Shown one piece after another: positions 7,853-16,864 of a DNA stretch of 64,000 bases. Every line of letters begins with the position of its first letter. Position 1 is the stretch's first letter. This stretch comes from CALBJU01 sp965247125. GTDB taxonomy: Bacteria > Bacteroidota > Rhodothermia > Rhodothermales > UBA10348. Below the pieces are notes generated by a model. The model was not told the origin of the DNA. It was given only the letters and a program-made list of their open reading frames with translations, and did no database searches. Location of the stretch: contig CBDFGO010000003.1 of the NCBI GenBank assembly GCA_965247125.1, positions 186,001-250,000 on the forward strand. Direction: 5' to 3'. The translations under genes were made by a program, and so were the position numbers.

Positions 7853-7952
7853 CTGATCACGTATTTTTTAATCACCAGCCGCTTCAAGAAGCAGCATAAT
7901 CAATCCGCAAGATTCCACCTAAGACCCTGTCCAGTTTTATAGGACCATCTCT
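7853..7952 (+). repeat. inverted left end of the IS3 element
   Basis: This 100-bp piece is the reverse complement of the left end of the IS3 copies (compare 5521-5615), ending with GGACCATCTCT at 7952. With the left end at 5521 it forms inverted repeats of about 95 bp around the 2.4-kb block 5521-7952. The base pattern next to the nested element (CTGATCACG) matches the copy-1 variant, so it came from another IS3 copy in opposite orientation. The outer flanks of the block show no target duplication. Confidence 0.88.
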
Positions 7953-8137
7953 GGATAAAACCTGCACTTTTGGGTAATTGAGATCGTCTCGATCCAGATT
8001 CGCAACAATCGCATCTATGCGATGGATATGAAGTCACTCATGGATCCGGTAGTCGTGAGGTCTCTTCCAATATTTTAATATGAGCGCCGATCACAGTGAC
8101 AAGAACTTCCAACCAAACCCACCGGGATAGAACCATA
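7953..8137 (+). other. short flank with a possible coding tail
   Basis: From about 7959 to the stop at 8076-8078 a 39-codon frame remains open, ending AMDMKSLMDPVVVRSLPIF. It could be the 3' tail of a gene lost when the IS3 block arrived, but nothing identifies the family and chance cannot be excluded. Confidence 0.25.
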
Positions 8138-8689
8138 CTATTGTTGGCGAAGATCGATCAGCGAGAAGCTATTGGACATGGCCCAATCCAAAGGAGCCGA
8201 TTCATCTGTCTCAGCATTATCTCTTCGACCCCGACTTGCACGGAATTCTAGGCGATAGACTCCACTGAAATCTTCATCACCACCGATGCCTCGCATGGAA
8301 TTTGTGCGCTCGTCGAACTGGCGACTTGACGCAATTTCTACCCGGACCGATTTCGACTCTCCGCTCTCGACGTTGATACCAGACTCTGGGAAACAGTTTA
8401 CACCATCTACAAACTCCCATACGGACTCCTCCAAGACCTAAAGACTGACAATCAGACGATCATTTCCGCACGCAGCGAAATGGACCGTGCCACTATCCTG
8501 ATTTTTAATTTCCACTTGGAACGTCTGTCGGAAAGTTGATCCTGGAAGAAGTATCTCATAGCTGTCCTTCACTGTTCGTATTTCGAGGTCTCCGGTTTCA
8601 GGCTGCATGGAAGAACAAGACGCGAACATTATTAAAATGGCCATCGTGCGAACTAGCCTAAAAAGCCGAGATGAAACTAGAATGGTCAT
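8138..8689 (-). pseudogene. small lipoprotein gene with an in-frame amber codon
   Basis: The frame 8689-8138 would encode 183 residues but contains one TAG at 8438-8440 (codon 84). Before it, the protein has a lipoprotein signal with lipobox LIMFASC (Cys about residue 25) and a beta-rich segment. After it, the frame continues without a shift and with similar composition, including VNCFPESGINVESGESKSV. The context IVSL-TAG-VLEESVWEF suggests a Gln codon CAG changed to TAG. The two halves contain one Cys each in likely beta strands (AACGND and VNCFPE), as in an Ig-like sandwich with a disulfide. The family is not recognised. A shorter protein from TTG 8434 is conceivable but has no signal peptide. 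Confidence 0.6.
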
Positions 8690-9146
8690 GAGCCGCTATC
8701 TCTGTTTTCCTACTAAAGGTCAAGATAAACTTCCTCAAGATCCAATTCAGACATCACGCTCTGAATCGGGCTATAAATGTACTCGAACAGAGACGTTGAC
8801 CTCCGGCATGCTCCCTTTGCAAGAGACATTCTGCTCTCAGAAGTTCAATCATATTGCCAAATCGCTAGTCTCTCGGCTCCGAACAGAAACGGGCTCAACT
8901 AACTGCATTAAGCTTATTGAGCCTATTAATCTCATGAAATTGATTCACATGAGCATATTTTCCGTGCTTCCACTCCGCCGCGAGTGAAGGGTGTTGCCCC
9001 ATCCCACTGAGCCTGTGCAAGAGAGCTCCTGATTGATAGCTCCTTTTCATACTAAGGTCCCTCTCCAGTATTTGATTATCATTGCGGGAACATGAGATCG
9101 CCGCTTCCAGTATTGGCTCATATCATTGTATCATGCAAGGTCAGAT
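8690..9146. other. intergenic stretch without a supported gene
   Basis: A 126-codon plus-strand frame crosses 8607-8987, but it overlaps the lipoprotein gene on the other strand and has no recognisable domain or start signal. The region probably holds promoters for the divergent genes at 8689 and 9147 and may contain one border of the integrase module. Confidence 0.35.
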
Positions 9147-9512
9147 ATGTCAATTATCAAGTACCACGAATACCATCCCATTAAGCCGCTCACTCCCGGT
9201 GAAATTCGCCATTTGCGCGAGTCTCTTGGATGGAGCCAGGCAAAGATGGCCCGGTTTCTTTCAAAGGACACTGCGACCATTTCGCGCTGGGAGTCTGGTC
9301 AGTATGAACCTGATCCCATGACACTTGGTGTTTTTCACGGCCTGTGGAAGGAGGTTTTCGATCCTGACGCTAAAAATCAGAGTGCAGCGAGTGCTGCGAT
9401 GCCGACGCCGCAAAAGTCAAGCGAGGCGCTTTCGGTAATTGCCAAAGCGCTGCTCATTGGTGGAGTCACGTACTTCATCGCAAAAGGACTACAAATAAAG
9501 GAGGATGACTAG
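9147..9512 (+). CDS. XRE-type HTH protein with C-terminal membrane helix
   Basis: The 121-residue product has a helix-turn-helix of the XRE/HigA-like class at about residues 15-55 (LRESLGWSQAKMARFLSK, then TISRWESGQYEP), a short linker, and a C-terminal hydrophobic segment (ALLIGGVTYFIAKGL) ending in IKEDD. It would be a tail-anchored or membrane-tethered DNA-binding protein, which is unusual for this class. The start at 9147 follows AAGG; an in-frame ATG at 9126 would add seven residues. It is followed after one base by a second HTH protein with the same layout, so the two form an operon in the integrase module. Confidence 0.7.
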   Translation: MSIIKYHEYHPIKPLTPGEIRHLRESLGWSQAKMARFLSKDTATISRWESGQYEPDPMTLGVFHGLWKEVFDPDAKNQSAASAAMPTPQKSSEALSVIAKALLIGGVTYFIAKGLQIKEDD

Positions 9513-9513
9513 C

Positions 9514-10152
9514 ATGGAATTAAAAAACCTTAAAGGCGAAGACGCCGCCGCGCTACTCGGGGTCTCGCCCTCAGCTCTGAGCCGGGCCGCAAACGCCGGA
9601 CATTACTCTGCGGGAGAGCCCGTTTTTAATTGGGCGGTGCGCTCTCCATCTGGCCGGATTACCGGCTATGATATTCCAGATGAAGCCGCACGTAGATTGT
9701 TTGAAGAAGCCTCTGCGAAAGAGGGGACCGCTCCGGAGCCTACCCATGCAGATGTGAAGCTGCAGCCCGCCAAAATTCCGGTATATGACGCTTCTGATCT
9801 TCCCCTCGCTCGCGACAGCGAGGTTCAAAAGATTGAGCCTCTTGAGGCTGTTACCAGCCCTGAAGCGCAAATACAGGGCAAAGATGAGGATCTGAACGCA
9901 CCAATCATCCCGCCACTGGAAATGATTGATGTGCACGCGCAGCGTGAGCATGTGAAAGCAGAAGCAAGAGCTGTATTTGAAGAGGAGCCCCAGAACCTGT
10001 ATCCAACCCTGCGACGCGATGAGTTCGAGGAAACTGATGAAGAAGAGGAAATGGCTCCAGATAACAGTCTTAGAAATACTCTTCTTCTGGGCATGGCTGT
10101 CCTTGGAGTAGGGTATTTCATCAGCAACCTCAAGCCTCCTGGTGGCGCCTAG
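9514..10152 (+). CDS. HTH protein with acidic linker and C-terminal membrane helix
   Basis: The start ATG 9514 is set by a strong AAAGGAGG nine bases upstream, inside the end of the previous gene. The 212-residue protein begins with a helix-turn-helix-like region (AAALLGVSPSALSRAANAG), continues with a long acidic, proline-containing linker (EETDEEEEMAP near residue 180), and ends with a hydrophobic helix (LLLGMAVLGVGYFISNL) plus KPPGGA. No known family is recognised. The repeat of the HTH-linker-terminal-helix plan in two adjacent genes suggests that they work together at the membrane, either as regulators or as small phage-like membrane proteins. Confidence 0.65.
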   Translation: MELKNLKGEDAAALLGVSPSALSRAANAGHYSAGEPVFNWAVRSPSGRITGYDIPDEAARRLFEEASAKEGTAPEPTHADVKLQPAKIPVYDASDLPLARDSEVQKIEPLEAVTSPEAQIQGKDEDLNAPIIPPLEMIDVHAQREHVKAEARAVFEEEPQNLYPTLRRDEFEETDEEEEMAPDNSLRNTLLLGMAVLGVGYFISNLKPPGGA

Positions 10153-10163
10153 AATCGCTGTCG

Positions 10164-10631
10164 ATGATGGACGGACTACTCATAACAGAGGTGAAGCTAT
10201 GCGACGTTGAGCGCGTCGTCGAACGCGCTATGTCGGCAAAGCTTGGCCCGCTCGCGCGCGAGGTGCAAGAACTGCGCGACCTTCTCAGGCAAAGCAGGCC
10301 TGTCATCACCCACAAGATCGCACCGCTCTTTTTTGATGATGAAGTCGAGCCAGAAACGGTGATTGATTACATCAAGTATCGAGGACTACCAGCCTACAAG
10401 AATGGCCGCAAGTGGTTTATCTACCTGGCCGATCTTATGGATTGGCAAATTGGGCTCATTGGATTTAGCGAGAGGACCGATAAAATCACCATCCTCGCCC
10501 CAAGGCACCTAAATCAACGTCATGGCGCTACTCAATTGCGTCAAGTGTCCTTGTTCGAGCGAGAATGCCCGCCAGTTGCTCGTCGACCTCTCCCGAGCGA
10601 ATCTTCTTTACGTAAGCTTGAGTCGTCTTGA
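10164..10631 (+). CDS. excisionase-like HTH protein
   Basis: The 155-residue product has an N-terminal helical region (VERVVERAMSAKLGPLAREV) and a central segment typical of helix_turn_helix_17/excisionase-like proteins of Bacteroidota mobile elements (VIDYIKYRGLPAYKNGRKWF, then IYLADLMDW). Such proteins bend DNA at attachment sites or regulate integrase genes. The last 35 codons run antisense through the end of the tyrosine recombinase gene, a 104-bp convergent overlap; this tail has no recognisable motif. Two starts, ATG 10164 and ATG 10167, are equivalent; no strong ribosome-binding site is present. Confidence 0.65.
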   Translation: MMDGLLITEVKLCDVERVVERAMSAKLGPLAREVQELRDLLRQSRPVITHKIAPLFFDDEVEPETVIDYIKYRGLPAYKNGRKWFIYLADLMDWQIGLIGFSERTDKITILAPRHLNQRHGATQLRQVSLFERECPPVARRPLPSESSLRKLESS

Positions 10632-11796
10632 GGTCGCCGTGCGAGAGCGTATCCGAAATGCGCTGAACAGGGACATTATTGCGGTCGAGGTGATAGGTCC
10701 AGGAGTGCCGAGCCATGTGCGTCGTGATAGGTGTCGAGACTCCACTTCTCTTCCCCACTTCTTTCAGCGCTCGGTTTAGCGTAGCCGTAGCGCGCTTGCG
10801 CAAGACGAAGCCTTCTCTCGTGTCGCTTTCGACTTCGGCCGGCATGATGGGAAAGATGTACTCGTCCGCCCGTTTGTCGGGCCAGCCGTATCTACGCAAA
10901 ATCTCTTGCGCCACCGGCACCAAGACCATCGGATACGATGCCTTCCCCGTCTTGATCATGGTGTAGCCAAGGCGCCAGTCGCTACCGACTCGCTCAATGT
11001 CACCTCCCGTGAGGAAGATGACGTCCGATACGCGCATGCCCGCGGCATAGAAAGCAAATACGAAGTAATTACGGGCATCACTTAACAGACCCGTGCCGAG
11101 GTCTGCATCTTCGAGCTGCCAGATCTCTTCGATAGTCAGTTTCGCTTTTTCTGCTTTCTGTGATTTGAGCGAAATGTTGAAAAATGGATTGCGATCCTGC
11201 GCAAATCTGCCTTCACGAATGGCTATGTAAAGCACAGAGCGGATGTAGCCCAGGTTTTTGGTAACGGTATTGATGCCATTACCATGAGTCTTTACCAGAA
11301 ACGTATCGAAGCCGCGCAAGAAAGAGACGGTGAGATCGTCGTAGTGTAGTACGGTACTTCTATTTGCTAGCAGAGTGTAGTCTTTAAGCTTTGCAAGCAC
11401 GGGCGTGTAGGCATCCACTGATCCGTGCTGACCTCGATCACGGAACTCCTGGATCCGATTCTGAAAATCAACGAGGAAGTCGTGTGTTTCAGTATCGGCA
11501 GTGCCCTGAACGGCGCGCTTGATCGCAGCGGCCGAAAAATCCTTCCCTTCGACTACGGCATCAAGAATTGCATCCTCTGCCTTCATCACGATGGACTTCA
11601 GGTATGGATTTAGTCTGGCGTGGTGCCGATTCGATTTTCTGATTTCCTTCTGCAGCGGATTCCAATCCTTTTCCTTGATTCGAACGGGAAGAGCAATCGT
11701 CGAGCGCTTACTTCTATGATGGATAACGAGATAAAGAGGAACAGTGCCGTCACGCGTTTTCTTCCCTCTCCAGGGCACAATACTTATCTTGGCCAT
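10528..11796 (-). CDS. tyrosine recombinase / integrase
   Basis: The 422-residue site-specific recombinase has the three parts usual for Bacteroidota integrases: an arm-DNA-binding domain (about 1-95, starting MAKISIVPWRGKKTRDGTVP), a SAM-like core-binding domain (about 105-210) and a catalytic domain (about 220-410). The catalytic residues are visible: Arg in AAGMRVSDV, His360 and Arg363 in HMARH, His386 in LSHGD and the nucleophile Tyr395 in TQAYVKK. It should insert and excise an integrative element using attachment sites. It converges on three small HTH genes. Direct 8-bp repeats AGGTGACG lie 43-62 bp upstream of its start. Confidence 0.93.
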   Translation of the reverse strand: MAKISIVPWRGKKTRDGTVPLYLVIHHRSKRSTIALPVRIKEKDWNPLQKEIRKSNRHHARLNPYLKSIVMKAEDAILDAVVEGKDFSAAAIKRAVQGTADTETHDFLVDFQNRIQEFRDRGQHGSVDAYTPVLAKLKDYTLLANRSTVLHYDDLTVSFLRGFDTFLVKTHGNGINTVTKNLGYIRSVLYIAIREGRFAQDRNPFFNISLKSQKAEKAKLTIEEIWQLEDADLGTGLLSDARNYFVFAFYAAGMRVSDVIFLTGGDIERVGSDWRLGYTMIKTGKASYPMVLVPVAQEILRRYGWPDKRADEYIFPIMPAEVESDTREGFVLRKRATATLNRALKEVGKRSGVSTPITTHMARHSWTYHLDRNNVPVQRISDTLSHGDLKTTQAYVKKIRSGEVDEQLAGILARTRTLDAIE

Positions 11797-11838
11797 ATGC
11801 CAGAAGTTCTATAGAAAAGATGAGTCCAATGACTAAAT

Positions 11839-11858
11839 AGGTGACGTGTAAGGTGACG
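11839..11858. repeat. paired AGGTGACG direct repeats upstream of the integrase
   Basis: Two copies of AGGTGACG lie at 11839-11846 and 11851-11858, with a 12-bp period, between the integrase start and the truncated PD40 gene. Arm-type integrase sites often occur as short direct repeats near int, so this is a candidate, with no further support. Confidence 0.3.
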
Positions 11859-11950
11859 ATTTTTATCGCTGAAGTCAATATATATAGATTGGTATCACTC
11901 GTTATCATCCTAGATATGCTTGAATCTAGCTTAAATCCGACGAAAACCCT

Positions 11951-13627
11951 GTGAGACCACGTGACTGTTGTGTTCCCCTCCTCTCCCCAACAGAGGAGTA
12001 TCTGGCGGTCCGAGCCAGCGATAATCTTGGAAACATCGGACTGTTCCTTCGCGAGATGTCAACCGGCGATATCCGATTTATTGAAGGAAGCGAATCGATT
12101 GGAATCATGGAATTCGGATTTTCACCCGACGGATCCCGGATCGCGTACAATGCGCTGACCAGCCAGGGTCTATATGTTGCAGTAATTCCGGCGGGAATTC
12201 CCCGGCAGATCACCGATTCCGGTCGCTTTTCCTACTGGGAGGATAACGAGACCATCGTTTTATCCCATGACACAACAGGCGGCGGCGACATGTATCGAGT
12301 AGCGTTGGACGGTTCAGACCCGGTAAAAATAGAGATTGAGGATCCTCAACTTGAAGGGGGCGCAGGAAATATTCTTAAAACCAAAATTCCGGGATTACAG
12401 CGCGCCTTTGGTCATCAGCTGGCTCGGATTCCCCAAGGAACTGTCGATCCGTCAGTGTCTCCCAACGTATTCACGCTTGAGACAAAATCTGGTAACTTGG
12501 AATTGATCGAATCAAATGCGATCAATCCTGAATATGTCAAGGGTGGATTCTTGACGTATCAGCTTCAGAATGACACTGGACGCCTCCTTGTAAGGCCAAT
12601 AAATGCGAAAACCGGTAAGTTTTCAGGACAGCCGATAGACGTGTTCCCGGATGGGTCATCTGCCAGATGGGCGGAATATGGTATATCCGACAGCGGGGAT
12701 TTGCTTTTCATAGAACGATCTGGATCGGCTGACGGAGACATCCAGCTCTGGCTGGTTGATCTTCTTACTGGAGAAATGGATCAAATCAAGGTTACGGTAC
12801 CCACGGGGTTATCTCCCATGAATCCATCATTCGCGCCTGACGATGAATCCATCGTATTCGCATCGGGGGAGCCTGGTGGGACGGCTGGGCAGATCTACCG
12901 GTACGACTTCGTCACTGAGAGTCAGTTTCAATTTACGTTTGACGGAGAACACTTCGGGCCCAAATTGAGCCCAGACGGCAAGTATGTGTACTTTTCAAAT
13001 TTAACGGGAGCCACGACTGGCGAAATCGTCCGACTTCCGGCCGACAATTCCGGCCGGAAGGAAAACGTAGTTATCAATGGCCTTGGCCACGGAATTTCGC
13101 CAGATGGCAAATGGCTGGCCACCACCAGCGTAGCCGTGCAAGGAGGAGTGACACTTTTCTTGGTTGATCGGGAAACGGGCGCAGCCACAACGATCGATAG
13201 CACCTCGTCCTTTCCTTTGCTGGCCGACTTCTCGTGGGACAATAAATACATAGCTTATCAAGACAATTTCCCAGGTCAAGGTGCTCAGATTATCGTACGA
13301 TCGATTGACGGGGAGGAGAGTTATGAATTGCCGGGAATAAGTGGAAACTATCCATCCTGGTCACAAGACAACACCTACTTGTATTACGCCACTGCTACTG
13401 AACTACGCCGGATTCCGGTTCAAACGCAACCCACATTCAATGTTCTTGGAGAATCAGAGACGATTGCCTCGTTGTGTGGTTTTTGCGGATTCGACATCAA
13501 CAGTGATCAAACCAAGCTCATCGCGTCGTCCTCATCAATTGGACTAATAGGCAGCGACACGTATGTAGCGAAGATCATCTGGCTGCAGAACTGGTCAGAC
13601 CACCTCAAGCGAGAGTTCGATAGGTAA
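11951..13627 (+). pseudogene. PD40 (TolB-like) propeller region of a Ser/Thr kinase, 5'-truncated
   Basis: The 558-codon frame holds PD40/WD40-like propeller repeats (FSPDGSRIAY, LSPDGKYVYFS, ISPDGKWLATT and others) and ends IIWLQNWSDHLKREF, matching the C-terminal ending of the kinase-PD40 proteins in this window (VQNWIRLLDE, VENWMAAFE). No signal peptide, membrane segment or kinase domain precedes it. The only start at the left edge is a GTG in a region without propeller similarity. It therefore looks like the sensor half of a kinase whose N-terminal half was lost, with the break next to the integrase module. Expression as a free cytoplasmic propeller cannot be excluded. Confidence 0.7.
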
Positions 13628-13648
13628 GCATGGGCAGTGGTTGAGTTG

Positions 13649-16042
13649 CTACTCAGACCGTAGGCTGTCCACCGGATTGGCCATTGCGGCCCGTACTGAC
13701 TGATAGCTCACAGTGGTGATCGCGATAAACAGGGAGAGTCCGGCCGCAAGGATGAAGACGGTCGGGCCAATTTCAATTCGGTACGAAAAGGCCTCCAGCC
13801 ACCTGCTTATGCCGATGTAGGCAACGGGCACAGCGAGCACAGTACCAAGGAGCACGAGACCGGCAAATTCTTTCGTAAGCAAGGCCACAATACCTGGCAC
13901 GGACGCCCCTACCACTTTCCGGACGCCTATTTCCTTGATTCGAAGCTCTGTCATGAACGTCGCAAGGCCAAAGAGTCCCAAACCGGCGATGGCGATCGCA
14001 ATGATCGCGAATATCCCTATGAGCCTGCCGGCCCGGACCTCACTCTCGTAGAGGCTGTCGAAAAACGAGTCGAGAAAGAAAAAATCGAAGGGCGCATCCG
14101 CCACGAATGCGCTATGTGTCTCTTCGATATATGAAAGAGTACTCGTGACCTCGGCCGTGCTGATTTTTACGAACATCCGGCCGAAGTTAAACGGCGCGCT
14201 TTGGAGCACGAGCGGAGTGATCTCTTCTCGCAGCGACCGGTAGTGAAAGTCTTTGATCACGCCGACGATCGGTCCAGTTTTTAGCACCTCCCACCCGTTC
14301 TGTCCTGGAACGTAGAAATCGAGCTGTTTTCCAATCGGTGTGTCCCAGGCTTCACCCAGACGGTCCTGCATGGTGGCCACAACAGATTCATTGATCAGGA
14401 AGCCATTTTCGTCGCCGGCCCTCTCGGAATCGAGCGCTCGACCATCAACAATTTCCAGCTGTAGTGTTTCGACGAAATCGGGGTCCACGAAATACGTATT
14501 CCATCCCTCCAGGTCATCATCACCTTCTTCGACGCCTTCAGGTCGATACAAAAAGTCGCTCACTCCCCGGCCCGGAACATCATTACTCGCCGAAACGCTC
14601 ACAACGTTGGGCGACTGCATCAGCTGGCTCTTCATAAGTTCGTACTTACCAGCCATTGAATTTCCGTCGAGCTCGAGAACTACAATCTGCTCCTTCTCGA
14701 ATCCCAAATCTTTGTCCTGCACATACTGAAGTTGCTGCAGAACGACGAGCGTACCCACGATGAGAATGCACGAAACCGCGAACTGGAACACGACCAGGCC
14801 TTTACGCAGCCAACCATGACCACCGCCTTTGCTCGTCTCCCCCTTCAGAGTGTTGATGGGCTGAAACGCCGAAAGAATAAATGCGGGATATCCACCCGAT
14901 ACCAGTCCGAGTAGCAGGGCGGAGCCAAACAGCGCGGCGATAAATTTCCAGTTGATCAGGACGGCCAAGCTAAACTCCTTCTGAGCCATTTGACTGAACA
15001 AGGGCAGGAGGGCAGCCGAAAGCAGCCACGCCAGAGTAGTCGCCATAAGAGCCAGAACGACTGCTTCACCGATAAACTGGTTTATCAGCTGGCCACGTTG
15101 AGCGCCCAGCACCTTGCGCATTCCGACTTCGCGCGCTCTGCGACCGGATCGGGCCGTGGTCAGGTTCATGAAGTTGATACAGGCGATGAGCAACAACAGC
15201 AACGCTATGGCAGAAAAAATGTAGACGAACGTGATGCTGCCCTGCGGTTCGATCTCGAATCTGTAGGTCGACCGGAGATGGATGTTCAGTAGAGGCTGGA
15301 TGCGAAAGTGATCCCAGGCCTCAGCGGTGTGTGCCTCGAAAAATGCGGGGAGCTGCGCCTGAACACCAGCAGCGCCGGTATTTTCGGTCATAAGGAGATA
15401 CGTATAGAGCCAATTCGTGCTCCAATTTTCCATTCTCTGCGATCTGGAATCGATTATCTGAAACGACGCCATCACATCGAAGTGAAAATGCGATCGCGTG
15501 GGAATGTCTTCGACGATCCCTGTGACCGTCATCGAGGTGGGTCCTCCGAAGACTGTCGCCGTAAGCGTCTGCTCCATCGGATCGTTGTCACCGAACATCC
15601 TGAGAGCCGCCGATTCGCTCAAGACCAGGCCGTCCTGACGGAGGAGCGCCGTCGCCGGGTCACCCTGGACAAAACGAAATTTGAAGATGTCGAAGAAGGA
15701 CGAGTCCGCGAAGAAAACGCGCTCGGTGAACTGCTGGTCATCTTCAGAGCTGAGGATGAGATCGTTTTCGAAATCGAGTCGCGTTGCGTGAGACACGCCG
15801 GAAATTTCTGCGGCCAGAGCAGGCGCCATCGGACCTGCGGTCATCGCGCTTTGGTCACGCACCAGTCGCGCGATCTGCTGAGCATTCTCGTGATAGCGAT
15901 CGTAGCTCAATTCGTCCCGAACGAAGAGTACAATTAGAATACAGCAGGCCAGCCCTACGGCCAGTCCCGAAACATTGATGAATGAAAAACCGGGGTTGCG
16001 GCGCAAACTTCTAAGCGAAGTGACCAGATAGTTTTTGAGCAT
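13649..16042 (-). CDS. MacB/FtsX-like ABC transporter permease
   Basis: The 797-residue membrane protein starts with MLKNYLVTSLRSLRRNPGFS and a first transmembrane helix (VSGLAVGLACCILIVLF), followed by a MacB-type periplasmic domain, an FtsX core of three helices near 280-400, a second MacB-type periplasmic domain and a C-terminal FtsX core near 680-790 that ends DSLRSE. This duplicated layout belongs to the large Bacteroidota/Rhodothermota permeases, which with a MacB/LolD-like ATPase drive mechanotransmission or lipoprotein and peptide export. No ATPase gene is next to it; the one in this window is at 54059. The conserved cytoplasmic segment REVGMRKVLGAQ, which contacts the ATPase, is present. 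Confidence 0.9.
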   Translation of the reverse strand: MLKNYLVTSLRSLRRNPGFSFINVSGLAVGLACCILIVLFVRDELSYDRYHENAQQIARLVRDQSAMTAGPMAPALAAEISGVSHATRLDFENDLILSSEDDQQFTERVFFADSSFFDIFKFRFVQGDPATALLRQDGLVLSESAALRMFGDNDPMEQTLTATVFGGPTSMTVTGIVEDIPTRSHFHFDVMASFQIIDSRSQRMENWSTNWLYTYLLMTENTGAAGVQAQLPAFFEAHTAEAWDHFRIQPLLNIHLRSTYRFEIEPQGSITFVYIFSAIALLLLLIACINFMNLTTARSGRRAREVGMRKVLGAQRGQLINQFIGEAVVLALMATTLAWLLSAALLPLFSQMAQKEFSLAVLINWKFIAALFGSALLLGLVSGGYPAFILSAFQPINTLKGETSKGGGHGWLRKGLVVFQFAVSCILIVGTLVVLQQLQYVQDKDLGFEKEQIVVLELDGNSMAGKYELMKSQLMQSPNVVSVSASNDVPGRGVSDFLYRPEGVEEGDDDLEGWNTYFVDPDFVETLQLEIVDGRALDSERAGDENGFLINESVVATMQDRLGEAWDTPIGKQLDFYVPGQNGWEVLKTGPIVGVIKDFHYRSLREEITPLVLQSAPFNFGRMFVKISTAEVTSTLSYIEETHSAFVADAPFDFFFLDSFFDSLYESEVRAGRLIGIFAIIAIAIAGLGLFGLATFMTELRIKEIGVRKVVGASVPGIVALLTKEFAGLVLLGTVLAVPVAYIGISRWLEAFSYRIEIGPTVFILAAGLSLFIAITTVSYQSVRAAMANPVDSLRSE

Positions 16043-16186
16043 TTGGGATTCGCGACCTGGCGTGTTGAGGGACGTGCGGCTGGTTCTTTAGCGTGACGTG
16101 CATCCTTCAGCATTAGTTACGATTAAGGATTGGCATTCCTTGATCGTATTATCGGGATCCACGGCAAAACTCCTCCCCGAAGTCCA

Positions 16187-16864
16187 ATGCGATATATCAC
16201 CCTCTTGTTGACGGTATTTATGATGAGTTCGAATATCTCGGCCCAGGATTGGGCAAATTTCGGACGCTTTGAAGCCGACAACGCGCGGATCGGGGCGCCC
16301 GAGGAAGGGGAGAGCCGCGTTGTGTTCATGGGTGACTCCATCACGGAGGCCTGGAGCGAACTTATGCCGTCGTTCTTTGAGGGCAGGCCCTATATCAATA
16401 GGGGAATCAGCGGACAGACCACTCCTCAGATGCTCGTCCGGTTTCGCGCCGACGTGATCGACCTCGATCCTGCCGTTGTCGTGATTCTGGCCGGCACCAA
16501 CGACATCGCAGGGAATACAGGCCCAACAACTCTTAAAGCTATCGCCGGCAACATCGCCTCTATGGCCGAGCTTGCGCGCGCGAATGGCATTGCCGTCGTC
16601 ATTTCCTCAGTGCTGCCAGCTTTCGACTACCCGTGGAGCCCGGGGCTCAGTCCGGACACAAAAATACCGGCACTTAACGAGCTGTTGGAGGCCTACTCTA
16701 CGGAAGAGGGATTCGTCTACCTGGACTACTTCCGCGCAATGACAGACGGTAACAACGGACTGATCGAGGTCTACACGACAGACGGCGTTCATGCAACCGA
16801 GGAAGGGTATCACGTGATGGCCTCGATGGTCGAGGAAGCTATCACCGCTGCTCGAAGTCGCTAG
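16187..16864 (+). CDS. SGNH/GDSL-family hydrolase, secreted
   Basis: The 225-residue protein has a signal peptide (MRYITLLLTVFMMSSNISAQ) and the four SGNH blocks: FMGDSITEAW with the catalytic Ser, the Gly in NRGISGQTT, the Asn in LAGTNDIAG, and DGVHATEEG with the Asp/His pair. It is likely an esterase or acylhydrolase of the periplasm acting on acyl or acetyl groups of sugars or lipids. The start at 16187 was chosen because it places the signal peptide at the N-terminus; a frame-compatible ATG at 16130 would add 19 residues without such features. Its stop codon overlaps that of the convergent LtrA gene within the palindrome CTAG (16861-16864). Confidence 0.88.
   Translation: MRYITLLLTVFMMSSNISAQDWANFGRFEADNARIGAPEEGESRVVFMGDSITEAWSELMPSFFEGRPYINRGISGQTTPQMLVRFRADVIDLDPAVVVILAGTNDIAGNTGPTTLKAIAGNIASMAELARANGIAVVISSVLPAFDYPWSPGLSPDTKIPALNELLEAYSTEEGFVYLDYFRAMTDGNNGLIEVYTTDGVHATEEGYHVMASMVEEAITAARSR

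Noticed and set aside
8607..8987. 126-codon plus-strand frame upstream of the XRE gene
   Set aside because: It overlaps the lipoprotein gene on the other strand, has no ribosome-binding site or recognisable domain, and its composition is not protein-like.
15308..15937. 209-codon plus-strand frame opposite the FtsX-like permease
   Set aside because: It is an antisense frame of a well-supported permease gene, caused by codon bias, with highly charged low-complexity translation.
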